Positions 53,780-63,766 of a stretch of DNA of 64,000 nt are shown here, one piece after another (positions within the stretch are counted from its first letter, which is position 1; every line of letters begins with the position of its first letter). Below the pieces are notes generated by a model that did not search any database, had not been told where the DNA came from, and worked only from the letters and a program-made list of their open reading frames with translations. Source of the DNA: Butyricimonas synergistica DSM 23225 (GTDB lineage: Bacteria; Bacteroidota; Bacteroidia; Bacteroidales; Marinifilaceae); assembly GCF_000379665.1 (NCBI RefSeq), contig NZ_KB903370.1, positions 22,379 to 86,378 of the forward strand, given 5' to 3'. The position numbers were made by a program, and so were the translations under genes.

Positions 53780-53820
53780 TCGAGGCAGCCTAAAAGGATT
53801 TAGGCTGCCTCGATTCTTTT
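53780..53820 (+). terminator. Strong intrinsic terminator
   Basis: TCGAGGCAGCCTAAA (53780-53794) pairs perfectly with TTTAGGCTGCCTCGA (53799-53813), followed by TTCTTTT. It closes the tsaD-side gene run. Confidence 0.88.
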
Positions 53821-53911
53821 ACCCGGCAAGGCGAGCCGCCCAATCCGAGTCTTCTTCCAGTATTCTAGTACATTTCCCTAATCGCTACCCTATTATTATT
53901 CTACTGTTATT

Positions 53912-53945
53912 CTATTGTCATACTATTTAAATAGAATAACAATAG
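53912..53945. promoter_or_regulatory. Imperfect 34-base palindrome upstream of the DUF6266 gene
   Basis: The two-fold symmetric CTATTGT...CTATTTAAATAG...ACAATAG has a perfect 12-base core (CTATTTAAATAG) and perfect 7-base ends with a few central mismatches. It lies 93 bases before the ATG at 54038, next to an AT-rich promoter region, so it could be an operator. Two nearby CTATTATTATTCTA/CTGTTATTCTATTG stretches repeat its left half. Confidence 0.45.
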
Positions 53946-54037
53946 GATTTAAATAAAATAATTACTATCTTGCACCTAGAGAAAGCTGGGAGATGACCTA
54001 GAGAAACCAGCCTGTATTAACAATAAAAACAAATATC

Positions 54038-54676
54038 ATGGCCATTATCGAAAGTAACCTGGGAAACATCGAGGGCAAAATAGGCAACAATTTGTTCGCT
54101 TACACGCGAATGGGTAAAACCATCCTGCGTAAGTCCCCCGGTAAACGCAAAAAAAGCTCAGAAGGACAAAAAACTTGCATGAACAACTTTTCCTTGATGA
54201 GCATGACTTATTCTTACGTGAAGCGCGTGTTGCAACTACCTATTTGGAAACTAGCAGGAAAGGAATACGGGAAAACAGCAAACAATTACTTCTCGCACGT
54301 GAACAAAGGCATATTCGACAAAAACGGGGAGGTGCGCGACCACGACGAACTTGTCCTGTCGGAAGGCTCCCTGTTAAATCCCTCAGGGATGACGATAGAG
54401 CACACGGGGGAATCGACCTACAAAATAAGCTGGATCCCGGAAAACGAAAACACGACCGGAGCGGCAGATGACCAACTCATGGTACTCGTGTACACGGAAA
54501 ACGTACCCCGTTATTTCAGCATTCGATGGGCAGACAACACGACCGGCACCCGTGCCGAGGGAACGGGAACCTTCACGATTCCCCCGACCATGGGCAAGGA
54601 AGACCTGCACGTGTACTGTTTCTTCGGCTCGTCCGACGGCAACGCTTACTCGAGAAGTAAACATTTCCGGATTTAA
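54038..54676 (+). CDS. DUF6266 protein
   Basis: A 212-residue protein of a Bacteroidota-restricted family. The N-terminus MAIIESNLGNIEGKIGNNLF with AYTRMGKTILRKSPGKRKKS is the family's hallmark: a conserved Gly-rich start, then a strongly basic stretch (residues about 25-45) that recalls DNA/RNA- or phage-protein-like segments. The second half (about 100-212) is beta-rich (STYKISWIPENENTTGAADD; GTGTFTIPPTMGKEDLHVYC). No signal peptide. Function unknown. These genes are often found alone in accessory regions; here it marks the start of the AT-rich accessory end of the window. Confidence 0.82.
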   Translation: MAIIESNLGNIEGKIGNNLFAYTRMGKTILRKSPGKRKKSSEGQKTCMNNFSLMSMTYSYVKRVLQLPIWKLAGKEYGKTANNYFSHVNKGIFDKNGEVRDHDELVLSEGSLLNPSGMTIEHTGESTYKISWIPENENTTGAADDQLMVLVYTENVPRYFSIRWADNTTGTRAEGTGTFTIPPTMGKEDLHVYCFFGSSDGNAYSRSKHFRI

Positions 54677-55282
54677 GGCGGGAGGCACATCACGAATTAC
54701 CCTTAGAAACGGACATGAACAAAACTGAACGAACATGCAACACATCACACACAAACACATGTATTTTAGCATATTACCAAAAACAGATAGTCCAAATGTT
54801 AAAATCAAGAGAAAAAATAGACACCACATAGTTGAAATTTTAAGAAAATATTAAGACAAATTACTACAAATGTGATACAATTTGTCTGAAATTTTTAGTA
54901 TATATTTATCCCACTGTCTTTATATGTAGAAAGAGGTAAAGTGGTGGGAATTTATAAAGATCAGCCGAGAAGTTGGTATTTTTTGAGGAATTGTATTTAT
55001 TCATTAAATTCTAGTTGCAATGGAAACAATTCAAAAATTACAAAGACGAGGACGGCGTGATCTAAAAAACGGATCTTTTGCGGCGTTTTCTTTGCCGAAC
55101 TTATTAAAGTTAGCGGCTATTTTCTTTCACCCTAAGTATGTTACGTTATTTAATTGGACTTCTTTGATTTTTAAAACAAAAAACAGAGAGGCTCGACATC
55201 AACTGATGTTTCTCCTGTAAAAAAGACTGCATTTAAGAGTCTTTAATTACCAAGAGTATTTTAATAATCTAAAGAATTAATC
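54677..55282. other. AT-rich spacer before the RHS locus
   Basis: Markedly AT-rich, with an imperfect hairpin at about 54910-54951 (TCCCAC...GTGGGA ends). It likely carries the RHS operon promoter. It contains one short open frame (55020-55220), listed separately. Confidence 0.45.
55020..55220 (+). CDS. Possible small protein upstream of the RHS genes
   Basis: 66 codons from ATG 55020, starting METIQKLQRRGRRDLKNGSF: a basic N-terminus, then a moderately hydrophobic run (LPNLLKLAAIFFHP), then a basic tail. It resembles no family I know and has no clear translation signal. It could be a leader peptide, a truncated gene end or chance. Confidence 0.25.
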   Translation: METIQKLQRRGRRDLKNGSFAAFSLPNLLKLAAIFFHPKYVTLFNWTSLIFKTKNREARHQLMFLL

Positions 55283-58264
55283 ATGAAAAAAATGGCGTGC
55301 AAAAAGTTTTTTGTCGGGGTGTTACTTGTTATCATGTTTGGAACATCCCAATCCTTTGGGCAAGATATGAATTTTACCTTCCCATCACCCGAATCATCTT
55401 TACTGGTTCGCGGTGTAATGAATCCCGTCAATTTGAATACGGGAGTTGTTAATGTTCAAGTCCCTCTATTCTCGATTCAAGAAGGAGGGTTAAATTTACC
55501 TGTTTATTTAAGTTACCAGACTTCCGGAATCAAACTTCATGATATTGCCACGTGGGTGGGACTCGGTTGGAATTTGTCAGCCGGAGGCAAAGTAACCCGC
55601 ATCGTCAAGAAAAGACCTGATGAAACGGGATTCTGTAAAACTTCTTCCCCGGACGGGGCTGCCGCGGCAGTCTTATCATCCTGGACAGACAAAGCTTATG
55701 ATTCACGGCAAAACGGTGATTTTGATTCGGAACCGGACGTGTTCTTTTATGAATTTCCAGGAGCCGCAGGTATGTTTGTCATGGACCCAGAGGGAAACGC
55801 TCATACGATTCCCTACTCGAATATAAAAATAGAATGGGTAGACAAGAGTTATTTTAACATTACAGATGCAAACGGCATCATTTACAAATTCGGTCAGGAC
55901 ACCAAAGAGGAAACAACAACGACAATTATTTTTGATGGAGAAAGAGAATCTAGACCATCCTACGTTTCAACGTGGCACTTAGAGAGTATTACAGGAGTAA
56001 TGTATGAAAAAATTACTTTTACTTATGAAGAAGGCGATGCCTATGAATTTTCTAATTATAATGAGAAATATTCGGTTGAAGTATCTTGTACAAATCCAAG
56101 CAATCCAACCATTTCAAGCGAGATTAAAGAATCTATAGAAATCGTGACAAAAATAAAACCACAATATTTGAAAAATATTTCATGGAAAGGGGGACATTTA
56201 GAGTTTCTGTCATCTAAAGAACGTGCTGATATAAGAAATACTAGGAGATTGAATTCTATAAAATATTTTGCAAATAATGGTTCATTTATAAAGTCTTCAA
56301 ATTTTTCGTATTATAATGCATCATCTTCCAATGATAGATTAATGTTATCGGAAATATATGATAACACTTCTGTTGGTAATAGATTTGTTTCCAAATTCAC
56401 TTACGAATCGTCTTCTCTCGGTTCTAGAAATAGTAAAGATTATGATCATTGGGGGTATTATAATGGAGCAGGCAATCAAACGAACAGACCCGACATTAAT
56501 TATTTACCGTCAATTCATGCCGCAATTCCCGGGGCGAAGAGGAACCCTGTTCTTTATTACACGAAAGCGGGAGCATTAAAACGAGTATATAATAATTTAG
56601 GCGGATACACGGAGTATGATTACGAGTTGAATGATGCGGTTGTGGGTAGTTCTCTTGTAACTATCGGAGGTTTGAGAATAAAATCGATAAAAGAAGTTTC
56701 GACATCAAAAGATTCTTTGATTACCAAGTACTATTATAAAAAATGTAATGCACAGGGCACAATGACAAACGAGTCAAGCGGGACTATTTTTTCCGGGGGA
56801 AGTTATTGCACGTGGATTCAAGGCGGTGGTGGAACGTACACTTATTTGTTAGAATCTCAAATGGTTTGTGATATATTTGATATGAATGGAAGTCCGGTCT
56901 GTTATTCTACTGTAATCGTTGAAAATCCAAATGATTCAAGAGCCGTGTACGATTATACGTCCAACGCTTCCGCTGCAGATGTGCCCTCGAAAGTATATTA
57001 TATCCCTCCTAGTTCTTCGTATGTTCAAGATAATAATTTCGCTGTGTTTATAAATTCTTCTCGCTTTTGGCGCAGAGGATTAATGACGAAACAAAGATCG
57101 TATGATAAAGATCATAATTTAATGAACGAGGTGAATTATTATTATTCTTTCGGCAATAATTTAAAAGGAGAAGTCAAAGGATATCAAACTTATACCTCAA
57201 GATTCGTGACGAGCAAAAAAATCATAAAAACGAAACATTTATGCGAATACGTGTGGCAATCAGAGCCTGTATTTTTAAAAACGATATATTCCAAAGGTTC
57301 AGATGTTATATACACAACGACTCAATACAAATACAACGAGGATTACCTTGTCCCCGTGGAAATCACCCAAAGTCAAACCCGTCCTAGCACAACAATCAGA
57401 ACAACTATAACATATCCGTTTAATTATCCTACAACGACGACTAGCGGGGATGCGATAAACCAGGGTATAGGCTGGATGAATTACAGGCACATGATTAATT
57501 ATCCCATCGAAACGATCACGTACAAGAATAATCTTGTGGTCTCAGGAGAATTGAACGAGTACGAGGGAGCTTTAACTTTTGTTTGGCCGAAATACACGAG
57601 GCGTTTAAAAATATCAGAACCACAATCAACTTATACTTCATATACACGCTTATCGGGTGCTATGGTATGTGATCCGAACTATGAAATTGTTTCGGTAAAT
57701 GAAGTGTACAGTCTTGTAGCGTGTGCCCCGACACAACATCGATCCGGTTTATATTCAAAGCCCGAATCAGTTATTTACGGGTATAACAATACGGTACCCA
57801 TAGCGACTGTCGTTAATGCAACCGTGAAACAAATATACCATACTAGTTTTGAGGATGTAGAAGGAGCTCTTGTTTGTAATAAAGCAAAAACCGGAGAAAA
57901 GGTTTTTAAAGGTACATTCAATATTCCTCTAAATAATTTGGACCCCGGTCAATACGTTTTGAGTTATTGGAAGAGTTCGGATCAAGGAGTGAATTGGAAT
58001 AAGGTTGTCATTTCAATAACAGTCAACGCCAGTTCTCCATCTTATTCTATCGGTGATGGAACTAATTATATAGACGAAATACGAATACATCCCACAATGG
58101 CAAGAATGACAACGATGACCTACAAACCCGGGATCGGGAAGATTTCTGATATGGATGAGAACGGTTTTACCACTTATTATGAATATGATGGTTTTGGAAG
58201 GATTGTGAAAATCATGGATAATGATCGTCAGGTGTTGAAAAATTACCAGTATGCTATGGATTAA
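55283..58264 (+). CDS. Secreted YD-repeat/RHS-related protein without an RHS core
   Basis: 993 residues with a signal peptide (MKKMACKKFFVGVLLVIMFG ... SQSFGQ). The early part has MNPVNLNTGVVNVQVPLFSI and LSYQTSGIKLHDIATWVGLG, the usual opening of Bacteroidota RHS-associated shell proteins. A long beta-rich body and a C-terminal YD-type segment (TTYYEYDGFGRIVKIMDND) follow. It lacks the DPxG core boundary and any tip. The next gene, 53 bases downstream, encodes the core- and tip-bearing RHS protein, so this one probably forms part of the same shell or is a co-exported partner. Base composition is lower in G+C than the rest of the window. Confidence 0.82.
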   Translation: MKKMACKKFFVGVLLVIMFGTSQSFGQDMNFTFPSPESSLLVRGVMNPVNLNTGVVNVQVPLFSIQEGGLNLPVYLSYQTSGIKLHDIATWVGLGWNLSAGGKVTRIVKKRPDETGFCKTSSPDGAAAAVLSSWTDKAYDSRQNGDFDSEPDVFFYEFPGAAGMFVMDPEGNAHTIPYSNIKIEWVDKSYFNITDANGIIYKFGQDTKEETTTTIIFDGERESRPSYVSTWHLESITGVMYEKITFTYEEGDAYEFSNYNEKYSVEVSCTNPSNPTISSEIKESIEIVTKIKPQYLKNISWKGGHLEFLSSKERADIRNTRRLNSIKYFANNGSFIKSSNFSYYNASSSNDRLMLSEIYDNTSVGNRFVSKFTYESSSLGSRNSKDYDHWGYYNGAGNQTNRPDINYLPSIHAAIPGAKRNPVLYYTKAGALKRVYNNLGGYTEYDYELNDAVVGSSLVTIGGLRIKSIKEVSTSKDSLITKYYYKKCNAQGTMTNESSGTIFSGGSYCTWIQGGGGTYTYLLESQMVCDIFDMNGSPVCYSTVIVENPNDSRAVYDYTSNASAADVPSKVYYIPPSSSYVQDNNFAVFINSSRFWRRGLMTKQRSYDKDHNLMNEVNYYYSFGNNLKGEVKGYQTYTSRFVTSKKIIKTKHLCEYVWQSEPVFLKTIYSKGSDVIYTTTQYKYNEDYLVPVEITQSQTRPSTTIRTTITYPFNYPTTTTSGDAINQGIGWMNYRHMINYPIETITYKNNLVVSGELNEYEGALTFVWPKYTRRLKISEPQSTYTSYTRLSGAMVCDPNYEIVSVNEVYSLVACAPTQHRSGLYSKPESVIYGYNNTVPIATVVNATVKQIYHTSFEDVEGALVCNKAKTGEKVFKGTFNIPLNNLDPGQYVLSYWKSSDQGVNWNKVVISITVNASSPSYSIGDGTNYIDEIRIHPTMARMTTMTYKPGIGKISDMDENGFTTYYEYDGFGRIVKIMDNDRQVLKNYQYAMD

Positions 58265-58317
58265 TACAAAATTGTAAAATAGCATTGATTGTATTGTATT
58301 ATATAATTTGCAATGAT

Positions 58318-61300
58318 ATGAAAAAGATTATAATATTAACAGTGTTATTAGTGTGTGTTAATTACATTTTTGCACAATTAGCAATTCCTAATATTGATTT
58401 TCGAATGGAAGAAAATCCTCGAAAAACACTGATGGGAGAAAATGGAAATGTTACATTCAAATATGAATTAAAGAATTCATTGACAAGGGAACAATTAGTA
58501 CGTATAATAACAGATTTCCTAAAAGACACGAAATACAATTGGCTGACATTTAATTTATTGAATGATTCTGAAATTACACTCAATATACAAGAAAATAATA
58601 CAGGACAAACAAGAAGATTTATTATTCTTTCAACGTATAACAATAGTTCGATCGTTATTACACAAATGCCACAAGCGAATAATATTCAATTGTATAATAT
58701 TATTGGTGGAGGTAAAACTATTCCTAATATGGAACATAGCATTATTTTGGATGGTTCTGAAATTGGAATAAAATACAACTTGTATAAAGAAGATACAAAG
58801 ATTGAATCTCGTGCAGGCACAGGAGAAAAACTAACTTTTACAGGGTATTTTATCGGAAATTATTTTATACGAGCGGAAAAAGATGGATTAGAGAAAAAAA
58901 TGAACGGAACAGCGCAATTTGATTATTTCTTAGTCATAGACAACAATATATCATTAGAAAATAAAATGATATCAATTCCTTCTAATGGAGGCATTGCAAG
59001 TATTCCATTTATTTTACTTCGAAATTATGAATCTAGTTGGGAAGATTTAAGAGAAATCGTCAAAGCTTGTAATAATAGAAAAGTAAATGGTTGGAATAAT
59101 GAACATAAGCTATATTTATCTACAGATGTAAATAAAAATAAAGGGATACTTCATATTATAGGGAGTCCCAATATATCACAAATAGAAAGAAAAAGTGATT
59201 TATATTTAGGAGCTCAAAATGAGTTAAAGGTCAACCAAGTAGCAGGAGGTAATATCGCAATTTTTAATGTCTATGGTAATGGGAATTTGATTTTAGGACA
59301 AAAAACGTCTATTTATTTAGATGGTTCACAACGTGTAAAATATCATCTATATAGAGATGAGAACAAAGTATCAGAACCTAAAATGGGAACAGGAAAAATC
59401 ATTACATTTGGTAATGTAACGATTCCTGGCAATTATACGATTAAAGCGGAATGTGACGGGCAAACATTTGATATGAACGGTTCGGTGCTTGTTCGGGACA
59501 TAAATATTAATCCGCCTCACGTGAAAGAAGAGGTTAAGACCGGGGATGGTTCTATGGTAAGTGATATTACATATTACGATGGAAATGCTCGTCCGGTACA
59601 ACAAGTAAGCGTTGGAGCGTCCCCGGGAGGAAAGGATATTGTAAATCTGATAATTCGGGATGGTATCGGACGAGAAGCAGTTAGTTATTTACCCTACGTG
59701 ATAAACGGAAATGGTAATTATCGTCCACAAGCAGTGGCAGAACAGAACACTTTCTTCACAAGTCTTTATGGAAACAATCCGGTTGCTTACACAAGCAGGA
59801 GATTCAATAACGGACCAAACGACAGAGTGGTTGAACAAAGTGCCCCCGGGTATTCTTGGCGTCTTGACGGGGGACACACAACACGTTTTTCATACAGGAA
59901 AAATACAGCCTCTGATAACGTGAAACATTACGTTTTGGAAGGGACTTCCGTGAGGCTTGATACAGAATGTTGGCCCGCGGAAAGCCTTTCCGTGAAGGAA
60001 GTAACCGGGACGCAAGGTGATGTGATGTTAGAGTATAGCGACGTCCAAGGTAATTTAGTTGCTAAAGAATCGAGGCTAACAAGTGGCAAACGTCTTTTCA
60101 CCCATGAGATTCGGGATATGCAGGGACGATTGCGTTACGTGATCCCTCCTTTACAAGATTCCCTGTTCACGAGTGGAACTAAATCGTTATCAGAATTATC
60201 AAAATATTGCTATTACACGGAATACGACGAATACGGTCGAGTGTACAAACAATATAAGCCAGGAGCCGGGTACGTGCTTAATCTCTATGACAAGAGGGGA
60301 CGGTTAGTGTTTGTCCAAGACGAGAAACAAAGAGAAAACGGGAAATGGAGTTTTACCAAATACGATGAACTTGACAGACCTGTTATATCCGGCGTTTGCA
60401 CGGGAACAGAACCGGGACATAAGGCAGGATTACAATCCCAGACCGTTTTTGGAGAGCAACGGGGAACCGTGTTACACGGGTACACGAATCAAACGTACCC
60501 GACATCCGTTTCAACGAACGATTGTTACATTATTACTTACTATGATGATTACAACTGGTCGGGACAAACCGCAGTGGCTTACTCGTCGGCAGATGCCATA
60601 GGTGCAACCAGAAGTAACGATGTTCTGGGATTAGTGACAGGTACAAAAAACAAAGTACTTGGGATAACCACCAACCAATGGCTGGTGTCTGCCGAGTATT
60701 ATGACAAAAAGTATCGTTCGATTCAAAGCGTTTCTCAACTTTACCCTTCCGGAACAGAAATTACCTCAAACGCACACGACTTCGTGGGACAGGTTACACG
60801 GGTAAAGGTGAAGCAAACCATCGGTTCTTCCGTAGCCGAGTACAACAAGTATTTCACGTATGACCAACGAGGTCGTGTATTGAAGATAGAACAACAGATC
60901 ACGGGAGATAACACGAATGGTCGCGTTACTCTGGTAGAGAATGTTTACGATGAATTGGGACGTGTATCTTCCTGCAAACTGCATAACGGCAAGGAAATTC
61001 AATCACACGAGTATAACGTGAACGGTAGCGTAACAAGTGTATCCTCGCCGGCTTTCAGTTACACGTTGAATTACGATCAGGTAAACGTGAGCGGGGCTTC
61101 GGCTCGCTATGACGGGAATATAAACGCCATGACCTGGAAAAACGGGAATGGAACGGAGAAAGCATACGTGTATTCTTATGACCCGTTGGGACAGTTGGAA
61201 TCAGCTTCTTACAAAGAGAAGAGCGGGTCTAGTTGGTCAAATACGCCCGGGAAATACAATGTTAGCGGACTCACGTATGACCTGAACGGAAACATGAAGA

Positions 61301-62916
61301 GTATCCGTCGTAATAATAGCAACGGTTCTGTCTTGCATGCGATAAACTATACTTACGGCACTACAAATAACGGGAACGCCATTAGCCAAATCACCCTTAA
61401 TAACACGTCCTCGGGGACTTACGTGTATGATAAAAATGGTAATATGACAACCGATGGGTACAGGGGCATCACGATAACTTACAATGATTTGGATTTACCA
61501 TCAGAAATAAGTAAAGGACAAACAAAAATTTCGTACATTTACAGTGCTAGAGGTGAGAAGTTAGCACAAAAGGTGGCAACATCATCGGGGAGTTCTTTGA
61601 CTTATTATCGTGGGGTAATGGTGTATAATGGAAATGCTTTGGATTATATATTGCATCCGGCAGGAGTAACACGCAAAGTAAGTAGTGGTTACGTGTATGA
61701 TTATTTTTTGACAGACCATCTTGGTAGTACCAGGGTTGTCCTCGAAGCGAGTGGCAACACGCTTGTACCTATACAGACGACAGAATATTATCCGTTTGGT
61801 TTGGCTTTCGCGAACAACAACCTGGATAAAAACAAGTACTTGTTTAGCGGGAAAGAAATACAAAACGTGACTTTCGGCAACGAGATGTTGGGAATGTATG
61901 ATTTCGGTTCCAGGTTTTACGATCCTCTATTGAGCAGATGGTTTTGCCAGGATCCAGCATCGCAGTTAGTTAGTCCTTACGGGTATTGTGCAAATAATCC
62001 GATTGCATTGGTTGATCCTGATGGAGAGTTTGCTTGGTTAGCTTTTGGGATTGGGGCGGCATTGGGAGCTTGGACCGGAGGGACATTGGCTAATGATGGA
62101 CAGATGAATCCTGGTAAATGGGATTGGCAATCCGGAAAAACTTGGGGATATATGTTTGGAGGAGCTGCTATAGGAGGAATTTCAGGTGCCCTCGGGGGAA
62201 CTATAGCAGCACAGGGTGGTTTTATGGCTAATACTAGTAGTGTTATGGCAAGTTCTTTTACAAATTCATTCGGAATGTCTGTAATGACAGGGGGAGAGAT
62301 GGCACCTGGTATAAGTTTTGGGGCTGCCTCTCTTGATTTTGGTTCTGGATTTAATTATTTAGGAAAAAAAGGGAACAAATGGTTACAGAATTTGGGATAT
62401 GCATTAGGGGCTTTTACAAATATGACAGATACATGGGCTGTTATAAAAGGGGCTTATAATTCCACAAGTATGCTAGAATTACAGACGGACAGTCATTCTC
62501 AGACATTTGATTATGAGAACAATACATTATTTTCATGGGGAGCTATGACAAAGGAAGGAAAACGTTATTTCCCTGAAGATGCAACTCTTAGAGAGAGATT
62601 GCCTTTCGCACCAAGGAAATTGAATCCCGTTACTGATTATAGTAGTGTGAAATCAAAATTGTTTAGAAGTGTTTCTGTAAGGCATGTTAATTTATCAGGA
62701 TATAGATCATATGTTCAATCCTTACCTGGGAATGATCAATTTTATCGTTTTGCAACATTATTCCCGATAAAAGGTATGCATTGTACAATAGCTGCGTCCA
62801 GGGCTCTTTTGGCAGGAGGGGTTTTTAATTTACCTATTTTAAGAATGCCATGGTTATTAGATTTACAGATGCGAATAAGAGATTATACTTTTTTAGGCGG
62901 TCATTTAATGAAATAA
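58318..62916 (+). CDS. RHS-repeat protein with variable C-terminal tip (candidate polymorphic toxin)
   Basis: 1532 residues from ATG 58318 (the frame is open to 58285). A signal peptide (MKKIIILTVLLVCVNYIFAQ) is followed by two tandem modules, each a BACON-like part plus an Ig-like part (about 40-205 and 225-395). Next is a DUF6443-type entry (EVKTGDGSMVSDITYYDGNA near 402), many YD repeats, and the RHS core (YFLTDHLGSTRVVLEASG, GMYDFGSRFYDPLLSRWFCQ, NNPIALVDPDGEF), ending near residue 1240. The remaining ~290 residues are an AT-richer unrelated tip: a Gly/Ala-rich hydrophobic stretch, then a domain with His1456 (VRHVNLSGY) and Cys1489 (GMHCTIAASRALLAGG), like a permuted papain-type peptidase. 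The tip, not the shell, would be the effector. Confidence 0.85.
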   Translation: MKKIIILTVLLVCVNYIFAQLAIPNIDFRMEENPRKTLMGENGNVTFKYELKNSLTREQLVRIITDFLKDTKYNWLTFNLLNDSEITLNIQENNTGQTRRFIILSTYNNSSIVITQMPQANNIQLYNIIGGGKTIPNMEHSIILDGSEIGIKYNLYKEDTKIESRAGTGEKLTFTGYFIGNYFIRAEKDGLEKKMNGTAQFDYFLVIDNNISLENKMISIPSNGGIASIPFILLRNYESSWEDLREIVKACNNRKVNGWNNEHKLYLSTDVNKNKGILHIIGSPNISQIERKSDLYLGAQNELKVNQVAGGNIAIFNVYGNGNLILGQKTSIYLDGSQRVKYHLYRDENKVSEPKMGTGKIITFGNVTIPGNYTIKAECDGQTFDMNGSVLVRDININPPHVKEEVKTGDGSMVSDITYYDGNARPVQQVSVGASPGGKDIVNLIIRDGIGREAVSYLPYVINGNGNYRPQAVAEQNTFFTSLYGNNPVAYTSRRFNNGPNDRVVEQSAPGYSWRLDGGHTTRFSYRKNTASDNVKHYVLEGTSVRLDTECWPAESLSVKEVTGTQGDVMLEYSDVQGNLVAKESRLTSGKRLFTHEIRDMQGRLRYVIPPLQDSLFTSGTKSLSELSKYCYYTEYDEYGRVYKQYKPGAGYVLNLYDKRGRLVFVQDEKQRENGKWSFTKYDELDRPVISGVCTGTEPGHKAGLQSQTVFGEQRGTVLHGYTNQTYPTSVSTNDCYIITYYDDYNWSGQTAVAYSSADAIGATRSNDVLGLVTGTKNKVLGITTNQWLVSAEYYDKKYRSIQSVSQLYPSGTEITSNAHDFVGQVTRVKVKQTIGSSVAEYNKYFTYDQRGRVLKIEQQITGDNTNGRVTLVENVYDELGRVSSCKLHNGKEIQSHEYNVNGSVTSVSSPAFSYTLNYDQVNVSGASARYDGNINAMTWKNGNGTEKAYVYSYDPLGQLESASYKEKSGSSWSNTPGKYNVSGLTYDLNGNMKSIRRNNSNGSVLHAINYTYGTTNNGNAISQITLNNTSSGTYVYDKNGNMTTDGYRGITITYNDLDLPSEISKGQTKISYIYSARGEKLAQKVATSSGSSLTYYRGVMVYNGNALDYILHPAGVTRKVSSGYVYDYFLTDHLGSTRVVLEASGNTLVPIQTTEYYPFGLAFANNNLDKNKYLFSGKEIQNVTFGNEMLGMYDFGSRFYDPLLSRWFCQDPASQLVSPYGYCANNPIALVDPDGEFAWLAFGIGAALGAWTGGTLANDGQMNPGKWDWQSGKTWGYMFGGAAIGGISGALGGTIAAQGGFMANTSSVMASSFTNSFGMSVMTGGEMAPGISFGAASLDFGSGFNYLGKKGNKWLQNLGYALGAFTNMTDTWAVIKGAYNSTSMLELQTDSHSQTFDYENNTLFSWGAMTKEGKRYFPEDATLRERLPFAPRKLNPVTDYSSVKSKLFRSVSVRHVNLSGYRSYVQSLPGNDQFYRFATLFPIKGMHCTIAASRALLAGGVFNLPILRMPWLLDLQMRIRDYTFLGGHLMK

Positions 62917-62920
62917 GAAT

Positions 62921-63670
62921 ATGAAGTATTGTTGGATTTTAATGTTTTTATTGGGTAATGCCACTTTTTCTAGTGCTCAGTCATATATGATTGTTGAAGA
63001 TAGGGGAAGTGTAAGACTATTGGATTATGCATCAGCATATTTGAAAAATCAATGTGTTCATAGTAATATTGATATTGAATTAACAAAGTCTTATGGCTAT
63101 AACCTGGTCGGTTATCGTTGGGATCTTGATTCGTTAGTCCTCTACTTGGAAAAAAAGGGGATCGTAGAAAATAGAAAAGTAGGAATAGATAAACAACTGG
63201 ATGTATTTAAACGAGTTGTTACCGAAGAGTCTAATTTAATCGCTTTGTGGAAAGATACATTTGACAAGAAAATCAGATATAAATGCGGTAACTACACAAT
63301 TGTTTTAGACATGAGAAAGGGGATAATAAGTTGTTTTGAAAATGATCGGTTATTGTGGAGTAAAAAAAATGAAATTAGGATTACAGGTTCTGGTTTCACA
63401 AGCAGAACGCCTACATTTTCTCTAAAACGGAAAACTTTGTTATTTCAATATGCGGTTCTTTTAGGAGATAAACTTGTAGAAATAGACATTCCTAGTGGTA
63501 ATAAAACATATTTGGTAAATAATACAATGGGAACATTATTTGATTATTCTAATGACGGTAATTATGTGTTGTATTACAACAGAAAGAGGCAAATTTCAAT
63601 ATATGATATAAATAAGAAAAAAGCAACAATTTTTTTAGGATGGAGAAGTGCTTTTTGGCTGTATAAATAA
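62921..63670 (+). CDS. Small exported protein downstream of the RHS tip
   Basis: A 249-residue protein with a signal peptide (MKYCWILMFLLGNATFSSAQ) starting 4 bases after the RHS stop. The rest is beta-rich with repeated strand-turn units (KCGNYTIVLDMRKGIISCFE; DYSNDGNYVLYYNRKRQISI; YDINKKKATIFLG) that look like a short beta-propeller-like fold. I do not recognise the family. Its place directly after a variable tip and its low G+C composition fit an immunity or accessory protein. The periplasmic signal would suit protection against a tip acting outside the cytoplasm. This is inference from position only. Confidence 0.65.
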   Translation: MKYCWILMFLLGNATFSSAQSYMIVEDRGSVRLLDYASAYLKNQCVHSNIDIELTKSYGYNLVGYRWDLDSLVLYLEKKGIVENRKVGIDKQLDVFKRVVTEESNLIALWKDTFDKKIRYKCGNYTIVLDMRKGIISCFENDRLLWSKKNEIRITGSGFTSRTPTFSLKRKTLLFQYAVLLGDKLVEIDIPSGNKTYLVNNTMGTLFDYSNDGNYVLYYNRKRQISIYDINKKKATIFLGWRSAFWLYK

Positions 63671-63766
63671 TAATAAAATATCTATTGGACTCCTTTTACC
63701 ATGGAGCGGGTCCCATTAAAGAGAATACATCGTGGAGAAGATTAAAAGTATTCATTACAAAACCTT

